Origin: JAXGMQ01 sp964613055
Lineage (GTDB): Bacteria > Caldisericota > Caldisericia > JAAYUI01
Length of the DNA: 46,647 nucleotides
Reading direction: 5' to 3'
Assembly (NCBI GenBank): GCA_964613055.1
Contig: CAZTGD010000015.1
Location: 1-46,647 of the forward strand
Made by a program: the position numbers and the translations under genes
The notes under the pieces: generated by a model
The model's database searches: none
Told to the model about the DNA's origin: nothing
The model's input: the letters and a program-made list of their open reading frames with translations, nothing else
Shown here: positions 22,801 through 31,537 of the stretch, in pieces
Position numbering within the stretch: position 1 is the first letter of the stretch
Layout of the letters: each line of letters opens with the position of its first letter

Positions 22801-22828
22801 AGATTATTTCAAAAGAGGGAGGCGTCAA
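22801..22828 (-). promoter_or_regulatory. EamA promoter, leaderless type
   Basis: On the minus strand: TTGACG (22823-22828), 16-nt spacer, TAATCT (22801-22806), then 7 nt to GTG 22793. GGAGG-like bases at 22816-22822 are on the opposite strand and cannot serve this gene. Confidence 0.6.
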
Positions 22829-22873
22829 GGAGAAAAACTGGTACCATAGCTCTTTATCTTTGATCAAGCTGGT

Positions 22874-23161
22874 TCAATTTGTTGAGTGACCAGCGACTGT
22901 TTCTATCATTTCATAGTTCTCTATGCTGTACTCAAGTGTTTCGTGGTCTAGTGAGTAGATTATTTTTCTTCCTTCGTTATCTTTGTAGATGTAGGAGCCA
23001 AAGGGATAATCTCTGAGCTCATTATCTTTACCCAGTGGAAGTGTTCGAAACAAGGGTACATCTACAAGTTCAGTTTCAAAGCGTCGAAATACTATTGAGT
23101 TAATTGAAGTTTTTATGATAATATCTATATATGTCAATGATAAATCATTTGTTACTAACAC
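22874..23161 (-). pseudogene. 3' part of a split lipoprotein gene
   Basis: A 95-codon frame beginning with GTG immediately after the TAG of the upstream lipoprotein, in the same reading frame and with no gap. It has no ribosome site and no signal peptide, so it is best read as the C-terminal part of one gene of about 226 codons cut by a nonsense codon. The sequence is unrecognised and ends in acidic, Tyr-rich repeats (YSLDHETLEYSIENYEM). Alternatives are stop-codon readthrough, a sequencing error, or a truly separate GTG-started protein. Confidence 0.5.
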
Positions 23162-23554
23162 CTAAGTATTCTTACTTAGTATATCTGTGAAATATTTATC
23201 GATATTTTTGAATCCGACGTTGTCTTTAAGATATTCAAATAAGTTAAAGGAGGGTTTTGACCATGTAGATATTACATTATTCGAATCATTTATGTTATTG
23301 CATATATCATCACCGGACATATAATATGGCACACTATAACAAAAACCTTGTGAAGCTTCTTCAACTGATATGTGAATATCTTGTATATCTAATCCATTTG
23401 AAGTGAGTGTCATAGCCGTTGAATTAACTATTGCTTCACATGTAGAGTTACTCACTATACCTTCATACTGAATTATGCAAACTGGTACTTCTTGAGTATT
23501 GCCACAGCCGAAAAAGAATAAAACAATCGCAATCACTGCTACTCTAGTTTTCAT
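23162..23554 (-). CDS. small lipoprotein, probably truncated by TAG
   Basis: A 130-residue product: MKTR, a hydrophobic stretch and the lipobox FFFGC, so membrane-anchored. I do not recognise the family. It contains several Cys after the lipobox (VCIIQ, STCEA, GFCYS, DICNN), suggesting disulfides in an exported domain. ATG 23554 has a GGAG-like site upstream; the frame extends 39 codons further without one. The TAG at 23162-23164 is followed in frame by another 95 codons. It is AT-richer than its neighbours. Confidence 0.6.
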   Translation of the reverse strand: MKTRVAVIAIVLFFFGCGNTQEVPVCIIQYEGIVSNSTCEAIVNSTAMTLTSNGLDIQDIHISVEEASQGFCYSVPYYMSGDDICNNINDSNNVISTWSKPSFNLFEYLKDNVGFKNIDKYFTDILSKNT

Positions 23555-23786
23555 ATCCACACTCCATATTCTCCATACAATCTTTCTTTCCCCATCATAT
23601 ACGCAGTCAATCCCCTGGATGAAATCACTGTCTATAACATATAAACACGTCATTGGCACTATTTGTTCCAAACGTTACCAAAATCAGTACCTTGTTTTCA
23701 TATTCAAAATAAATGTCTAATTCTTTAAGGGCACTATGCCTTTAACACATACAACACAGGTTTCATAAGAACTGCAAGCCCCCTTT

Positions 23787-23804
23787 TCACCCTTCGAAGG
23801 GTGA
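23787..23804. repeat. 18-bp perfect palindrome
   Basis: TCACCCTTCGAAGGGTGA reads the same on both strands with no loop. It sits in the same gene-free stretch as the ATTCCCGC hairpin and may be a dispersed repeat or a protein site. Confidence 0.6.
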
Positions 23805-23911
23805 TACTCTCCGTCATTTCTGAATTGACCAGGAATCCAGGGTAAAACTGGTAGCGTTTGGGATATTTGAAACTTTTATTTGTGGACAGACATATCCTAG
23901 AATTCCACTAG

Positions 23912-23931
23912 ATTCCCGCTTTCGCGGGAAT
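23912..23931. repeat. ATTCCCGC-TTTC-GCGGGAAT hairpin repeat
   Basis: ATTCCCGC (23912-23919), TTTC, GCGGGAAT (23924-23931), followed by GACG. This hairpin with a following GA(C) is a very common dispersed intergenic palindrome in many unrelated bacterial genomes, REP-like in style. Only one copy is in this window. Confidence 0.65.
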
Positions 23932-24135
23932 GACGAAGTAGAAATAGGAATTATGTAGAGGAAAATGGGGATAACGGGAAGGGTGATATTCCTTTTTAAG
24001 GGAAGAGAGATGTGGTCGAAGATGGATAACTCATTGTGTGTGTCAGGTGCATAATGCCCTTCTTTAATTATGTTGAAAGCTGTAAGGAAACATTCATTCG
24101 TTGTTTATCATCACAACCTCACCTATGATTTACTA

Positions 24136-24163
24136 TTGAATCCTATCATCAATCCCATATGAT
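24136..24163 (+). promoter_or_regulatory. rlmN promoter, leaderless type
   Basis: TTGAAT (24136-24141), 16-nt spacer, TATGAT (24158-24163), then 6 nt to ATG 24170. No Shine-Dalgarno is present. Confidence 0.6.
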
Positions 24164-24169
24164 CAGATC

Positions 24170-25171
24170 ATGGAATTACTCAGCCAGACGAGGCAAGACC
24201 TCCATGAGTGGATGCAGTTGCTTGGAGAGTCCACATATCGTGCCGACCAGGTGATCGACTGGATCTGGCAGAAGAACACCACCGACACCTCAAAGATGAG
24301 TGATCTGCCAGCCGAGATTCGCCATCAACTCAGCAGTGAGTTCTACTTCGGACCATCGGTGATAAAGGTCGATAAAGCCAAGGACAGATCAAAGAAGATG
24401 CTCGTTAGACTGCTCGATGGCAACGTGGTCGAGATGTTGCTGATGAAATCAAGGTCTGACGGTCATGCGACCGTGTGCATCTCCACCCAGGTCGGGTGCG
24501 CTTTTGCCTGCACATTCTGCGAATCTGGCAAGAAGGGGCTGAAGAGAAACCTCTCTACAGCAGAGATTCTGGCTCAAGTCGCCCTGTGCAGACCAAGACC
24601 AAGGAACATCGTTTTCATGGGCATAGGTGAACCTCTTGCCAACTGGGTTGCCGTAAGCCAAGCGATTACGAGGCTGGAGGAAGAGGGGGGATTCTCACCT
24701 CGACACATGACTCTGTCCACCATTGGATTGCCCAACCTCGTTGTCGAATTGGCGCAACAGCACCCCAGGGTGAACCTTGCAATATCCCTGCATGCCCCAA
24801 CAGACAGCCTGAGACAAGAGATAATGCCCAAAGCCGCAAGCATGATGAACCTGAAGGAGCTGATGCTTGATGTGAAGCGTCATCAGAGAATTACCGGCAA
24901 CAGAGAAACGTTTGAGTACATCATGATCGGTGGTGTCAACGACAGTGTTGAACACGCACAACAGCTGTCTGAGTTGGTTTTTAATATTCCATCTCTGATA
25001 AACATCATCCCATTCAACCCCGTCAGCTCTACCGACTATGTTCCATCTTCGCCCCCCGCCATAAGGCACTTCCTCAAAACACTCCGTGATCTCGGTCACT
25101 CGGTCACAGTCAGACGGTCTCAGGGAAGGCAGAAGCACGGCGCATGCGGACAGTTGAAGGCTCGGAGGTAA
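24170..25171 (+). CDS. rlmN: 23S rRNA/tRNA adenine-C2 methyltransferase RlmN
   Basis: A radical-SAM enzyme that methylates A2503 of 23S rRNA and A37 of some tRNAs, 333 residues. The cluster motif C110-x3-C114-x2-C117 (CAFACTFC) binds [4Fe-4S]. FMGIGEPLANW and STIGLP are family signatures, and Cys326 (GACGQL) is the expected second catalytic Cys near the C-terminus. It is the first gene of a two-gene unit with mltG, and its tail overlaps an upstream alternative mltG start. Confidence 0.94.
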   Translation: MELLSQTRQDLHEWMQLLGESTYRADQVIDWIWQKNTTDTSKMSDLPAEIRHQLSSEFYFGPSVIKVDKAKDRSKKMLVRLLDGNVVEMLLMKSRSDGHATVCISTQVGCAFACTFCESGKKGLKRNLSTAEILAQVALCRPRPRNIVFMGIGEPLANWVAVSQAITRLEEEGGFSPRHMTLSTIGLPNLVVELAQQHPRVNLAISLHAPTDSLRQEIMPKAASMMNLKELMLDVKRHQRITGNRETFEYIMIGGVNDSVEHAQQLSELVFNIPSLINIIPFNPVSSTDYVPSSPPAIRHFLKTLRDLGHSVTVRRSQGRQKHGACGQLKARR

Positions 25172-25176
25172 ACCAG

Positions 25177-26193
25177 GTGAAAAAACTCCTCATCATCTCT
25201 GCTGTTGTCCTGTTGGCATTGGCAATCACAGCTGGTGGAATCTACATGCATATCCTCAATATGATTGAGAACCCGCACTCTGCAGGCGATTACCCAATCA
25301 AAATTGAGGTTCCGAAAGGCACAACACCGAAGGGCATCGCTTCGATCCTCATCTACCATGACCTGATCAAATCCGAGCGAGTGTTCCTTTGGGAGGTCAA
25401 GCGAGAAAAACTCGGCACACAGCTTCAGGCCGGATACTACATTTTTGAAGAACCCCTCAACATGCCCGATGTCATACACAAACTAATCACCGAAGGGGGC
25501 AGGATGCCCCCACAGAGGTACACATTCCTTGAGGGGCTGACCATAGAGAAATATGCTTCAGCTCTGAAGAAGCGCGAGGAGATTGACAGCCAGGAATACC
25601 TAGAAATCGCCACATCCGGCTGGCGAAACCTCAGCTTCAAGTTTGCGGACGAAATACCAGAAGGTGCTAGCCTGGAAGGCTATCTCTTCCCGCAGACATA
25701 CCTGATTGAAGAGCCATCTGCCAAGAAGATTGTCCAGACTCAACTGAGACACTTTGAGAATGTGTTCAAGCAGGAATACGTTGATAAATGCAAGGCTATG
25801 TACCTGACCATCCACGAGTGCGTGACACTCGCCTCGATTGTAGAGGCGGAGGCAGGCGCAACAGCGGAGATGCCCATCGTTGCTTCCGTGTTCTGGAACC
25901 GTCTGGATGATGGCTGGACACTAGACTGCAACGCTACTCTTGCCTACTCCCTCGGGATTGATGGCTATTTGCTGTCCACCAAACAGCTGAAGATCGATGA
26001 TCCCTACAACACTTATAAATACAAGGGACTGCCACCTGGTCCCATCTGCTCACCCAGCGAAAACGCCATCAACGCGGTGCTGTATCCTGCTGACACTGAC
26101 TATTTCTTCTTTGTTGCCAAGGGTGACGGTACATCAGCATTTTCTAAGACACTGACTGAGCATGAGAGGAATATTCGCAAGTATTTGAGGTAA
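25177..26193 (+). CDS. mltG: endolytic murein transglycosylase MltG
   Basis: Cleaves nascent peptidoglycan strands and sets glycan length. 338 residues: one N-terminal membrane helix (about 4-28), a LysM-like part, then the YceG domain with catalytic Glu223 (LASIVEAEAG), NATLAYSLG and the family-typical LPPGPICSPS and FFVAKGDG. GTG 25177 is 5 nt after the rlmN stop, with GGAGG upstream. The open frame starts earlier, inside rlmN, but this start gives the expected short cytoplasmic tail and helix. Confidence 0.92.
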   Translation: MKKLLIISAVVLLALAITAGGIYMHILNMIENPHSAGDYPIKIEVPKGTTPKGIASILIYHDLIKSERVFLWEVKREKLGTQLQAGYYIFEEPLNMPDVIHKLITEGGRMPPQRYTFLEGLTIEKYASALKKREEIDSQEYLEIATSGWRNLSFKFADEIPEGASLEGYLFPQTYLIEEPSAKKIVQTQLRHFENVFKQEYVDKCKAMYLTIHECVTLASIVEAEAGATAEMPIVASVFWNRLDDGWTLDCNATLAYSLGIDGYLLSTKQLKIDDPYNTYKYKGLPPGPICSPSENAINAVLYPADTDYFFFVAKGDGTSAFSKTLTEHERNIRKYLR

Positions 26194-26205
26194 TGTCATA
26201 TTCTA

Positions 26206-26233
26206 TTGATTTTATTTTATCAACTAATAGAAT
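26206..26233 (+). promoter_or_regulatory. promoter of the 1122-codon gene, leaderless type
   Basis: TTGATT (26206-26211), 16-nt spacer, TAGAAT (26228-26233), then 6 nt to GTG 26240. It shows the same architecture as the housekeeping leaderless promoters, so the gene should be expressed independently of mltG. Confidence 0.55.
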
Positions 26234-26239
26234 GCGTAC

Positions 26240-29200
26240 GTGGAGACTATTGAGATAAAAAAGATTTCTCATGTAGAGTATAAGAAATATACAATTCTTT
26301 TCGATATACATAAAGGATTATCGTCCTTCTATCATGATTTTTGTTTGATAAAAGCGAATATTGATTTATTCAAAGCAACTAGCCACATACTAGGTCATTG
26401 TATGCGTGAATTTTTTTCATGCTTACGAAATTGTATTATAATTAAAGATGAAAAAAACAATGAAGCATTTGAAAAAGAATTCAATGTTCATTTCAAGAAG
26501 ATAGCCATTAACAATCCTGATCGAAAAAATATATATTCTAAAAACAAGGGGAATTTAAAAAGTATATATTTGATATCAAAAACGATTGATTCTGAAGAGG
26601 TTTTCAATTATATAGTTAATAACCCAAGAATACTACAATTAGATAAAAGTACTCATAGCTCATTAGCTGAAGATGGTGGTATACGACCAATCGGATCTGA
26701 TGAAAGCGAAATAATGAACTATTTTGAAGAATTCGTTGACATACTAACTAAAAAGTATGATGAACATAATAGAATAATCAATTTAGTCAATGACTACCTA
26801 AGCAATAAGAAAGGAAACTATAGAGAATTATTCAAAACTAAAGAAGGGTTTAGAAAACTAATAATTCAATCAGATTTCAGTGACCTATGTGAGATCGTCA
26901 ATAAAATAAATAACACAGAAGAATACAATACAGTATACGCAAGATATGAGTTTCTAAATGAATTCAATAAAAAACTTAACAAATTAGTTAATAAAGCAGA
27001 AATAAAAGATTGCGTGCAAAAAGTCTTTGTTAGCTACCTAGAAAAAAGATTTATTAAAGATTGGAGGATCTACCAGAAATTATTCAAGCTGGCACATTTC
27101 ATCGGGTTAGATGCTCAGAAACAATTATGTGAGAAAATAATAGACTTAGATTTGCTAACTTTTTTCAAGGAAGATTGGCAATATAATAACAAAGGGCTAA
27201 TCAAACTAGAAAAATCTTTATGTAGCTCAGATGATGAAAAAATAATGTACAAAGGATTTGAACTAGTCAAATACTGTATTTCTCCTGTATTAACTGAAAA
27301 TAAATCTGATGTGACAATAAAAATCAGTGAACATGCGTTTGCAATGGATTTTCAAAAATTTGCAAAGGAGTACCTGATTAGTAACCATCCTAAAAAGTCA
27401 TTCAATCTCTTCAAAGAGAATCTTATAAAAGCTTTCAAGCTGGATTACGAGAATAAGGATTATCATCGATTGCAAGGCTCAAGGTATCTTTGTGAGTATG
27501 TCAGTGGTAAGGTGCCATATAAGCTATACATGCCTCCGGTCCCCATTATCGATGTTTACATAACACTGCTTCGACTTGCCTGCGAAAAGATAATCACAAC
27601 ACCAGAGAAACGTAATGAGACAGTAAACGAATTCCTCAAGGAAGATTTCTTTATTTTTCACCGAATAGCCATGTACCTGCTTACAGTAGCCAGAAGTGAT
27701 AAAAAGCTGGACATTACATTTAGAATTCTATCCAACAGGCAATACCTTGAGGAAAGTGAATTTGAAAATGAGTATAGAGAGTTGCTAGAGAAGAAATTCC
27801 ATAGGTTTACCAAAAAACAACAAAAAGACATTCTCAATATGATTGCTAATCCTCCAGACTCCTTTGATAAAGAGAAACACAAAAGGTATTGGCAGTTTGA
27901 ACTTTTATTTAGAATAAGAAAGTACCTTTCAGGTGATTGGAAAAAACGATACAAGGAGCTAAAAAAAGAGTTTGGTAAGCCAGATGACAGACCAATGACT
28001 GATTTCAAGACAGGACCAAACAGCCCAGCCAAACTTAGTAAAGTGCTATCCTGGAGTGACAGAACACTAAAACAGAAGATGAAATCCATTTCCTGGGTAG
28101 ATGAATGGGAGATGATATCCCCAGATGGATTCGGTCGAATGATAATGCTAGCCGTACAACATGACCCAAAGAGATTTACAGCAAACAGAAATCTTTTTAA
28201 GGATATTCATCCATTGTACGTTCGATATTTCTTTGATGGTCTGGAACACGTTATTAGAGAAGAAAAAGTGCCAGGTGGGAAAGCTCACATCAAATCCTAT
28301 GAAAAACACAAGCGAAGTAATGCAGATGAAATAAACTGGGAGAATGTAATATGGATTATAAAACGAATTATTACCTCACCGTGGGAGATTGACGAGAAGA
28401 TAAACAATGTTGAACAATTGGGAGAGCAATCATGGAATAAAGTTCGAATAGAGTCATTAAGGCTGATTGTATTGGCGTTTAACAATCATCTCATCGATGA
28501 ACCTCTTGTAGAGAAGTGCTTTGATGTCATCTCTAAATGCGCAGAAAACGAAGAGGAGATGGTACAATTTGAAATGCTGGGTGTTTGGAACATGATATTT
28601 TATTCAGAACCCGCAACAACGTTGGAAACACTTATATACTACTGCTTTGAATACCGAAGATTTTTTAATTTGGAAGAAGGTTTTAGCAATATCCCAAATG
28701 CAATCGATGTGTTTGAGAAACTTGTGGATAAAAAAACACAGGCTGTTTCAGCTGTGCTGGGTATGAATTTTATGAATATTTACATGCTGGACAGGGAATG
28801 GTTGTTCAGCAATATTCACAAGGTTTTCCCAAGGGAAAGTGAAAAGAGGTGGATAGCGGCTTGGTTGTCCTATGTTCATTGGAACTGGAAAGTGAATGAG
28901 AAAATAATAGAGAATCTTCATGGCGAGTTTATTCATATGTTTCATATCATCAGAGAATGGAGAGAAGAAGATAAACGCACCGTCTTGCAGGATGCGTTCA
29001 AGATAGCCTTTACTGCTTATGCACTAGGCATTCTTACGCTTGACGATGAGATATTTGAAAAAGCATTTGAATTTGTAGCAGATGATGATGAACTAGCAGA
29101 TGCCATAAACTGGTCAATATTCAGGATTTTTGAGGATTACATTACTTTGAAAGACAAACATAGTAAAATGGAAGAGTACTGGGATAAAAGGTTTTCAATC

Positions 29201-29608
29201 ATCAAAGAAAATCCAAATGAACACAGCAAGGAGCTTTTGAATTATCCAATGTGGTTTTTCAACCATGGAAAAACGAGTGACGAGTGGGCACTGGATAGAT
29301 TGGAAAAAGGTGTTGATCTAGGTAGTGTATCCAGATTTAATTTTTATTCCTTCGGTAGAAGATTGGCAAAACTGGCAGAAAATGAGAATTACATCAATCA
29401 ATGCCTGAATATATGCGTCAAATATTTAAAGTCTTCCCCGCATGATATCTTCAGCAACCCAAACAAAGAGATAGACACTATTCTTGAGAACGGTTTGAAA
29501 TGTAACATGCAATCAGAGGTTCAAAGAATAATAGATATGTTGATCAGCAGGGGGATGAACGAGTATATAGATTGGCTTGAAAAGCACGACACCATACCAG
29601 AGAAGTGA
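26240..29608 (+). CDS. large helical protein of unknown function
   Basis: 1122 residues, rich in Lys, Glu, Asn and Ile, predicted almost entirely alpha-helical, with no signal peptide or membrane helix. No P-loop or nuclease motif is seen. Near the N-terminus a helix reads SHILGHCMREFFSCLRN. A central block from about 590 (GPNSPAKLSKVLSW, then ISPDGFGRMIMLAVQHDPKRF and PLYVRYFFDGLEHVI) resembles a recurring segment I associate with big uncharacterised, helical-repeat proteins, some near defence genes; this is recollection, not a search. The 5' half is visibly AT-richer than the 3' half and than the flanks, suggesting transfer. GTG 26240 follows the promoter directly. Possible roles are scaffold, sensor or defence factor; none is shown. 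Confidence 0.7.
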   Translation: METIEIKKISHVEYKKYTILFDIHKGLSSFYHDFCLIKANIDLFKATSHILGHCMREFFSCLRNCIIIKDEKNNEAFEKEFNVHFKKIAINNPDRKNIYSKNKGNLKSIYLISKTIDSEEVFNYIVNNPRILQLDKSTHSSLAEDGGIRPIGSDESEIMNYFEEFVDILTKKYDEHNRIINLVNDYLSNKKGNYRELFKTKEGFRKLIIQSDFSDLCEIVNKINNTEEYNTVYARYEFLNEFNKKLNKLVNKAEIKDCVQKVFVSYLEKRFIKDWRIYQKLFKLAHFIGLDAQKQLCEKIIDLDLLTFFKEDWQYNNKGLIKLEKSLCSSDDEKIMYKGFELVKYCISPVLTENKSDVTIKISEHAFAMDFQKFAKEYLISNHPKKSFNLFKENLIKAFKLDYENKDYHRLQGSRYLCEYVSGKVPYKLYMPPVPIIDVYITLLRLACEKIITTPEKRNETVNEFLKEDFFIFHRIAMYLLTVARSDKKLDITFRILSNRQYLEESEFENEYRELLEKKFHRFTKKQQKDILNMIANPPDSFDKEKHKRYWQFELLFRIRKYLSGDWKKRYKELKKEFGKPDDRPMTDFKTGPNSPAKLSKVLSWSDRTLKQKMKSISWVDEWEMISPDGFGRMIMLAVQHDPKRFTANRNLFKDIHPLYVRYFFDGLEHVIREEKVPGGKAHIKSYEKHKRSNADEINWENVIWIIKRIITSPWEIDEKINNVEQLGEQSWNKVRIESLRLIVLAFNNHLIDEPLVEKCFDVISKCAENEEEMVQFEMLGVWNMIFYSEPATTLETLIYYCFEYRRFFNLEEGFSNIPNAIDVFEKLVDKKTQAVSAVLGMNFMNIYMLDREWLFSNIHKVFPRESEKRWIAAWLSYVHWNWKVNEKIIENLHGEFIHMFHIIREWREEDKRTVLQDAFKIAFTAYALGILTLDDEIFEKAFEFVADDDELADAINWSIFRIFEDYITLKDKHSKMEEYWDKRFSIIKENPNEHSKELLNYPMWFFNHGKTSDEWALDRLEKGVDLGSVSRFNFYSFGRRLAKLAENENYINQCLNICVKYLKSSPHDIFSNPNKEIDTILENGLKCNMQSEVQRIIDMLISRGMNEYIDWLEKHDTIPEK

Positions 29609-29617
29609 CTAACTTTA

Positions 29618-29629
29618 GACGATCGTCTG
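29618..29629. repeat. 12-bp palindrome after the 1122-codon gene
   Basis: AGACGATCGTCT is perfect, with no loop and no T-run, 9 nt after the stop codon. It may be a protein site; it is too tight for a normal terminator hairpin. Confidence 0.3.
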
Positions 29630-29642
29630 TCCATCTATTATG

Positions 29643-29670
29643 TTGCAAATTTGTCGTGATTGCATATCAT
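29643..29670 (+). promoter_or_regulatory. possible promoter of small membrane protein
   Basis: TTGCAA (29643-29648), 16-nt spacer, TATCAT (29665-29670), about 31 nt before ATG 29702, which has a strong AGGAGGTGA site. Confidence 0.3.
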
Positions 29671-29701
29671 AAATACCGATAAAAAATCTAGGAGGTGATT
29701 T

Positions 29702-29962
29702 ATGGATAAGAGAACTCCGTTTCTGATTGTTGGCGCTATTATAGCAGGCATAGTCATGTTTGCCGTGACACTGTTCCTGCTGATGATCATGTGGGCTTGG
29801 ATAATACCAGACCTGTTCCCGGGCGCAGTTGAACAGGGGCTAATTGCAGGCAAGATCTCATGGCTCACCGCCCTCAAGGTGGCTCTGTTTGTTGGAATCC
29901 TCAGCGCATTCGCACGAGGTGTTCACAGCAAGAAGGGCAACGAGCCAGAACCTGCTGAATAG
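29702..29962 (+). CDS. small membrane protein
   Basis: 86 residues with two predicted membrane helices (about 7-34 and 56-72) joined by a short loop, and a Lys/Glu/Pro-rich tail. I do not recognise the family. The ribosome site AGGAGGTGA ends 4 nt before the ATG and is one of the strongest in the window. It ends 28 nt from the convergent YbjQ gene. Confidence 0.75.
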   Translation: MDKRTPFLIVGAIIAGIVMFAVTLFLLMIMWAWIIPDLFPGAVEQGLIAGKISWLTALKVALFVGILSAFARGVHSKKGNEPEPAE

Positions 29963-29990
29963 CAGAACTCAGACAGAAGGGGTTGGGCTG

Positions 29991-30320
29991 TTAACCCAGC
30001 TCCTTCTTAGCCAGCTTGACAGCCGTGCCAAAGACCATTATCTCAGATGCTCCCTGCATGACACTAGATGTGGTATAGCGAACGCACACTATGCCATCTG
30101 CACCCAGTTCACCCGCTTTCTCAACCATTCTCTCTGTGGCAAGCTCTCGAGCCTTCTGGAGCATTTCAACGTATGCCTCTATCTCGCCACCCACGAGGTT
30201 TTTCAGCCCAGCCATAAAATCATGACCGAATCCCCTTGTTCTGACCGTGTTGCCGTTTACAATACCAAGCGTTTCCTTTATCTCGTAGTCTGCAAACTCA
30301 TCCTGTGTAGTCATTTTCAT
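29991..30320 (-). CDS. YbjQ/UPF0145 family protein
   Basis: 109 residues, the usual length. Family signatures visible are ETLGIVNGNTVRTRG, the helix AYVEMLQKARELATERM, and GADGIVCVRYTTSSVMQGASEIMVFGTAV (quoted as key parts: GADGIV, VRY, EIMVFGTAV). Members form pentameric beta-barrels with a proposed heavy-metal-binding role; the biochemical function is unsettled. ATG 30320 has GGAGG 6 nt upstream; a second ATG lies two codons later. Confidence 0.85.
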   Translation of the reverse strand: MKMTTQDEFADYEIKETLGIVNGNTVRTRGFGHDFMAGLKNLVGGEIEAYVEMLQKARELATERMVEKAGELGADGIVCVRYTTSSVMQGASEIMVFGTAVKLAKKELG

Positions 30321-30403
30321 ATGTTGCCTCCGTGACCTTCATCTTCTTTCATTTTATACCAGACATGCTACAATGGCAACACAACCTCAAAGGAGCGAGA
30401 TGT

Positions 30404-30949
30404 ATGGACTTCAAGATCAAGGATATTGAATCAATTGACTTTCTTAAGGATGCAAAGACGGCTGTCGACTACACCATGTATCTGCTTGCTAAGAAGCACT
30501 TCTTCATTGCCGAGTGTGAAATAATCGAAGACATCATACATCGCATGTCTCATCATTCCTTCCTCATCCGAGGTTGGGCGGTTACCATAATCGTTGGAGC
30601 GTTGCTCCTGAATATGGGTGCTTATAAGATATTTGTTGCCTTTCTCCCATTGGTTGCATTCTGGTATCTAGATGCGTTTTTCCTCAGGCAGGAAAGGCTG
30701 TACAGACATCTCTATGCCTGGGTGGTAAAGAACCGACTCAAATCAGACGAGTTCATCCTCGACATGAACGCATACAGATTCAAGGACAAGGTTGAATCCA
30801 ATGTGAAGATAATGTTCTCCCACACACTCCTCTGGTTCTACGGGTCGATCGCCTTCATAATAATAGCTTACTTCGTTGTTTTGTTGTTAGCCGGCGAAGT
30901 CTCCTCTGCAGGTTCAGCAGGGGCTCATCTACCTGGCATCGGACACTGA
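30404..30949 (+). CDS. conserved membrane protein of unknown function
   Basis: 181 residues. The N-terminal cytoplasmic helical part (1-50) is followed by two hydrophobic segments (about 53-85), a middle part and a last helix near 145-165. The sequence HHSFLIRGWAVTIIVGALL followed by FWYLDAFFLRQERLYRHLY matches a pattern (SF-LIKGW, FW-LDAYFLRQERLFR) that recurs in stand-alone bacterial membrane proteins of unknown role. AAGGAG precedes ATG 30404; the open frame extends 24 codons upstream without a site. TACAAT near 30368 may be its -10. Confidence 0.75.
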   Translation: MDFKIKDIESIDFLKDAKTAVDYTMYLLAKKHFFIAECEIIEDIIHRMSHHSFLIRGWAVTIIVGALLLNMGAYKIFVAFLPLVAFWYLDAFFLRQERLYRHLYAWVVKNRLKSDEFILDMNAYRFKDKVESNVKIMFSHTLLWFYGSIAFIIIAYFVVLLLAGEVSSAGSAGAHLPGIGH

Positions 30950-31048
30950 CAGTAAACAAGTCTCACCCCGGCACATTCCATGTGAAAATTTATTCGGGTT
31001 AATCACCATGAGTTGTTATTTGCCTGCTGTCAATATTAATTATCTCAG

Positions 31049-31077
31049 TTGACGGAACCCCGAGGTCATGCTATTTT
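31049..31077 (+). promoter_or_regulatory. promoter of paralogous lipoprotein pair, leaderless type
   Basis: TTGACG (31049-31054), 17-nt spacer, TATTTT (31072-31077), then 7 nt to ATG 31085. No Shine-Dalgarno is present. This favours ATG 31085 over an earlier in-frame codon that falls on the -35. Confidence 0.55.
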
Positions 31078-31084
31078 TTCCGCC

Positions 31085-31537
31085 ATGAGATTCTTCATAG
31101 CGACAATCGCTGTGATCGTGGTACTGGGGTTTGTCTCTTGCCATGCAAGCGCTCCCAGCATGATCACACTAGATGATATGGATGTCAGCGGTAATCATAC
31201 AATCGACATCCCCAACTATATACCCATATATCATAACGCCAGAAACTACCAGCCAGATCCACTGCGCATACTAGATGAACCACTCTCGGGAACAAACCTT
31301 CGGGAGGTAGTTGTTGGCACACTCATCACCAAAGCCAACCCCGCAGATGTCTATGAATGGTATGTGGAAGCTGTAACAGACAAGGGCTGGGCTTTGATTG
31401 ACCTGCTCGGATATGACGGGCAGATTGCCCGTGTTCAGGCAAAGCGAGGCGAAGAGTTCCTGGACCTGTCCATCATGCCAGACCTCGTGACCCAGGACAT
31501 CCACATCACATATCTGGTTACAAGGGAGAGCAGATGA
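31085..31537 (+). CDS. lipoprotein, first of a paralogous pair
   Basis: 150 residues: hydrophobic signal and a lipobox-like FVSC. The mature part has the order IPNYIPIYHNAR, a beta strand, then NPADVYEWYVEAVTDKGWAL. This resembles exported proteins with an IP-x-YP-x-A segment and a V-x-x-WY-x-x-x-L-x-x-x-GW helix, a small beta-alpha fold of unknown ligand. It overlaps the next gene by 4 nt (ATGA). Confidence 0.7.
   Translation: MRFFIATIAVIVVLGFVSCHASAPSMITLDDMDVSGNHTIDIPNYIPIYHNARNYQPDPLRILDEPLSGTNLREVVVGTLITKANPADVYEWYVEAVTDKGWALIDLLGYDGQIARVQAKRGEEFLDLSIMPDLVTQDIHITYLVTRESR

Larger units (their letters stand above)
23672..24135. other. intergenic region with palindromic repeats
   Basis: About 460 bases without a gene between divergent units. 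It holds two strong palindromes (23787-23804 and 23912-23931) and runs of low-complexity purine sequence (about 23950-24010). No convincing small ORF is present. Confidence 0.6.

Noticed and set aside
26240..29608. Orphan protein as an NTPase-type (Avs/NACHT) defence protein
   Set aside because: No Walker A or B motif is visible anywhere in the 1122 residues.
29974..30000. GGGTT/AACCC inverted repeat between the small membrane gene and the YbjQ gene
   Set aside because: Only a 5-bp stem without a T-run on either strand; too weak to call a terminator.
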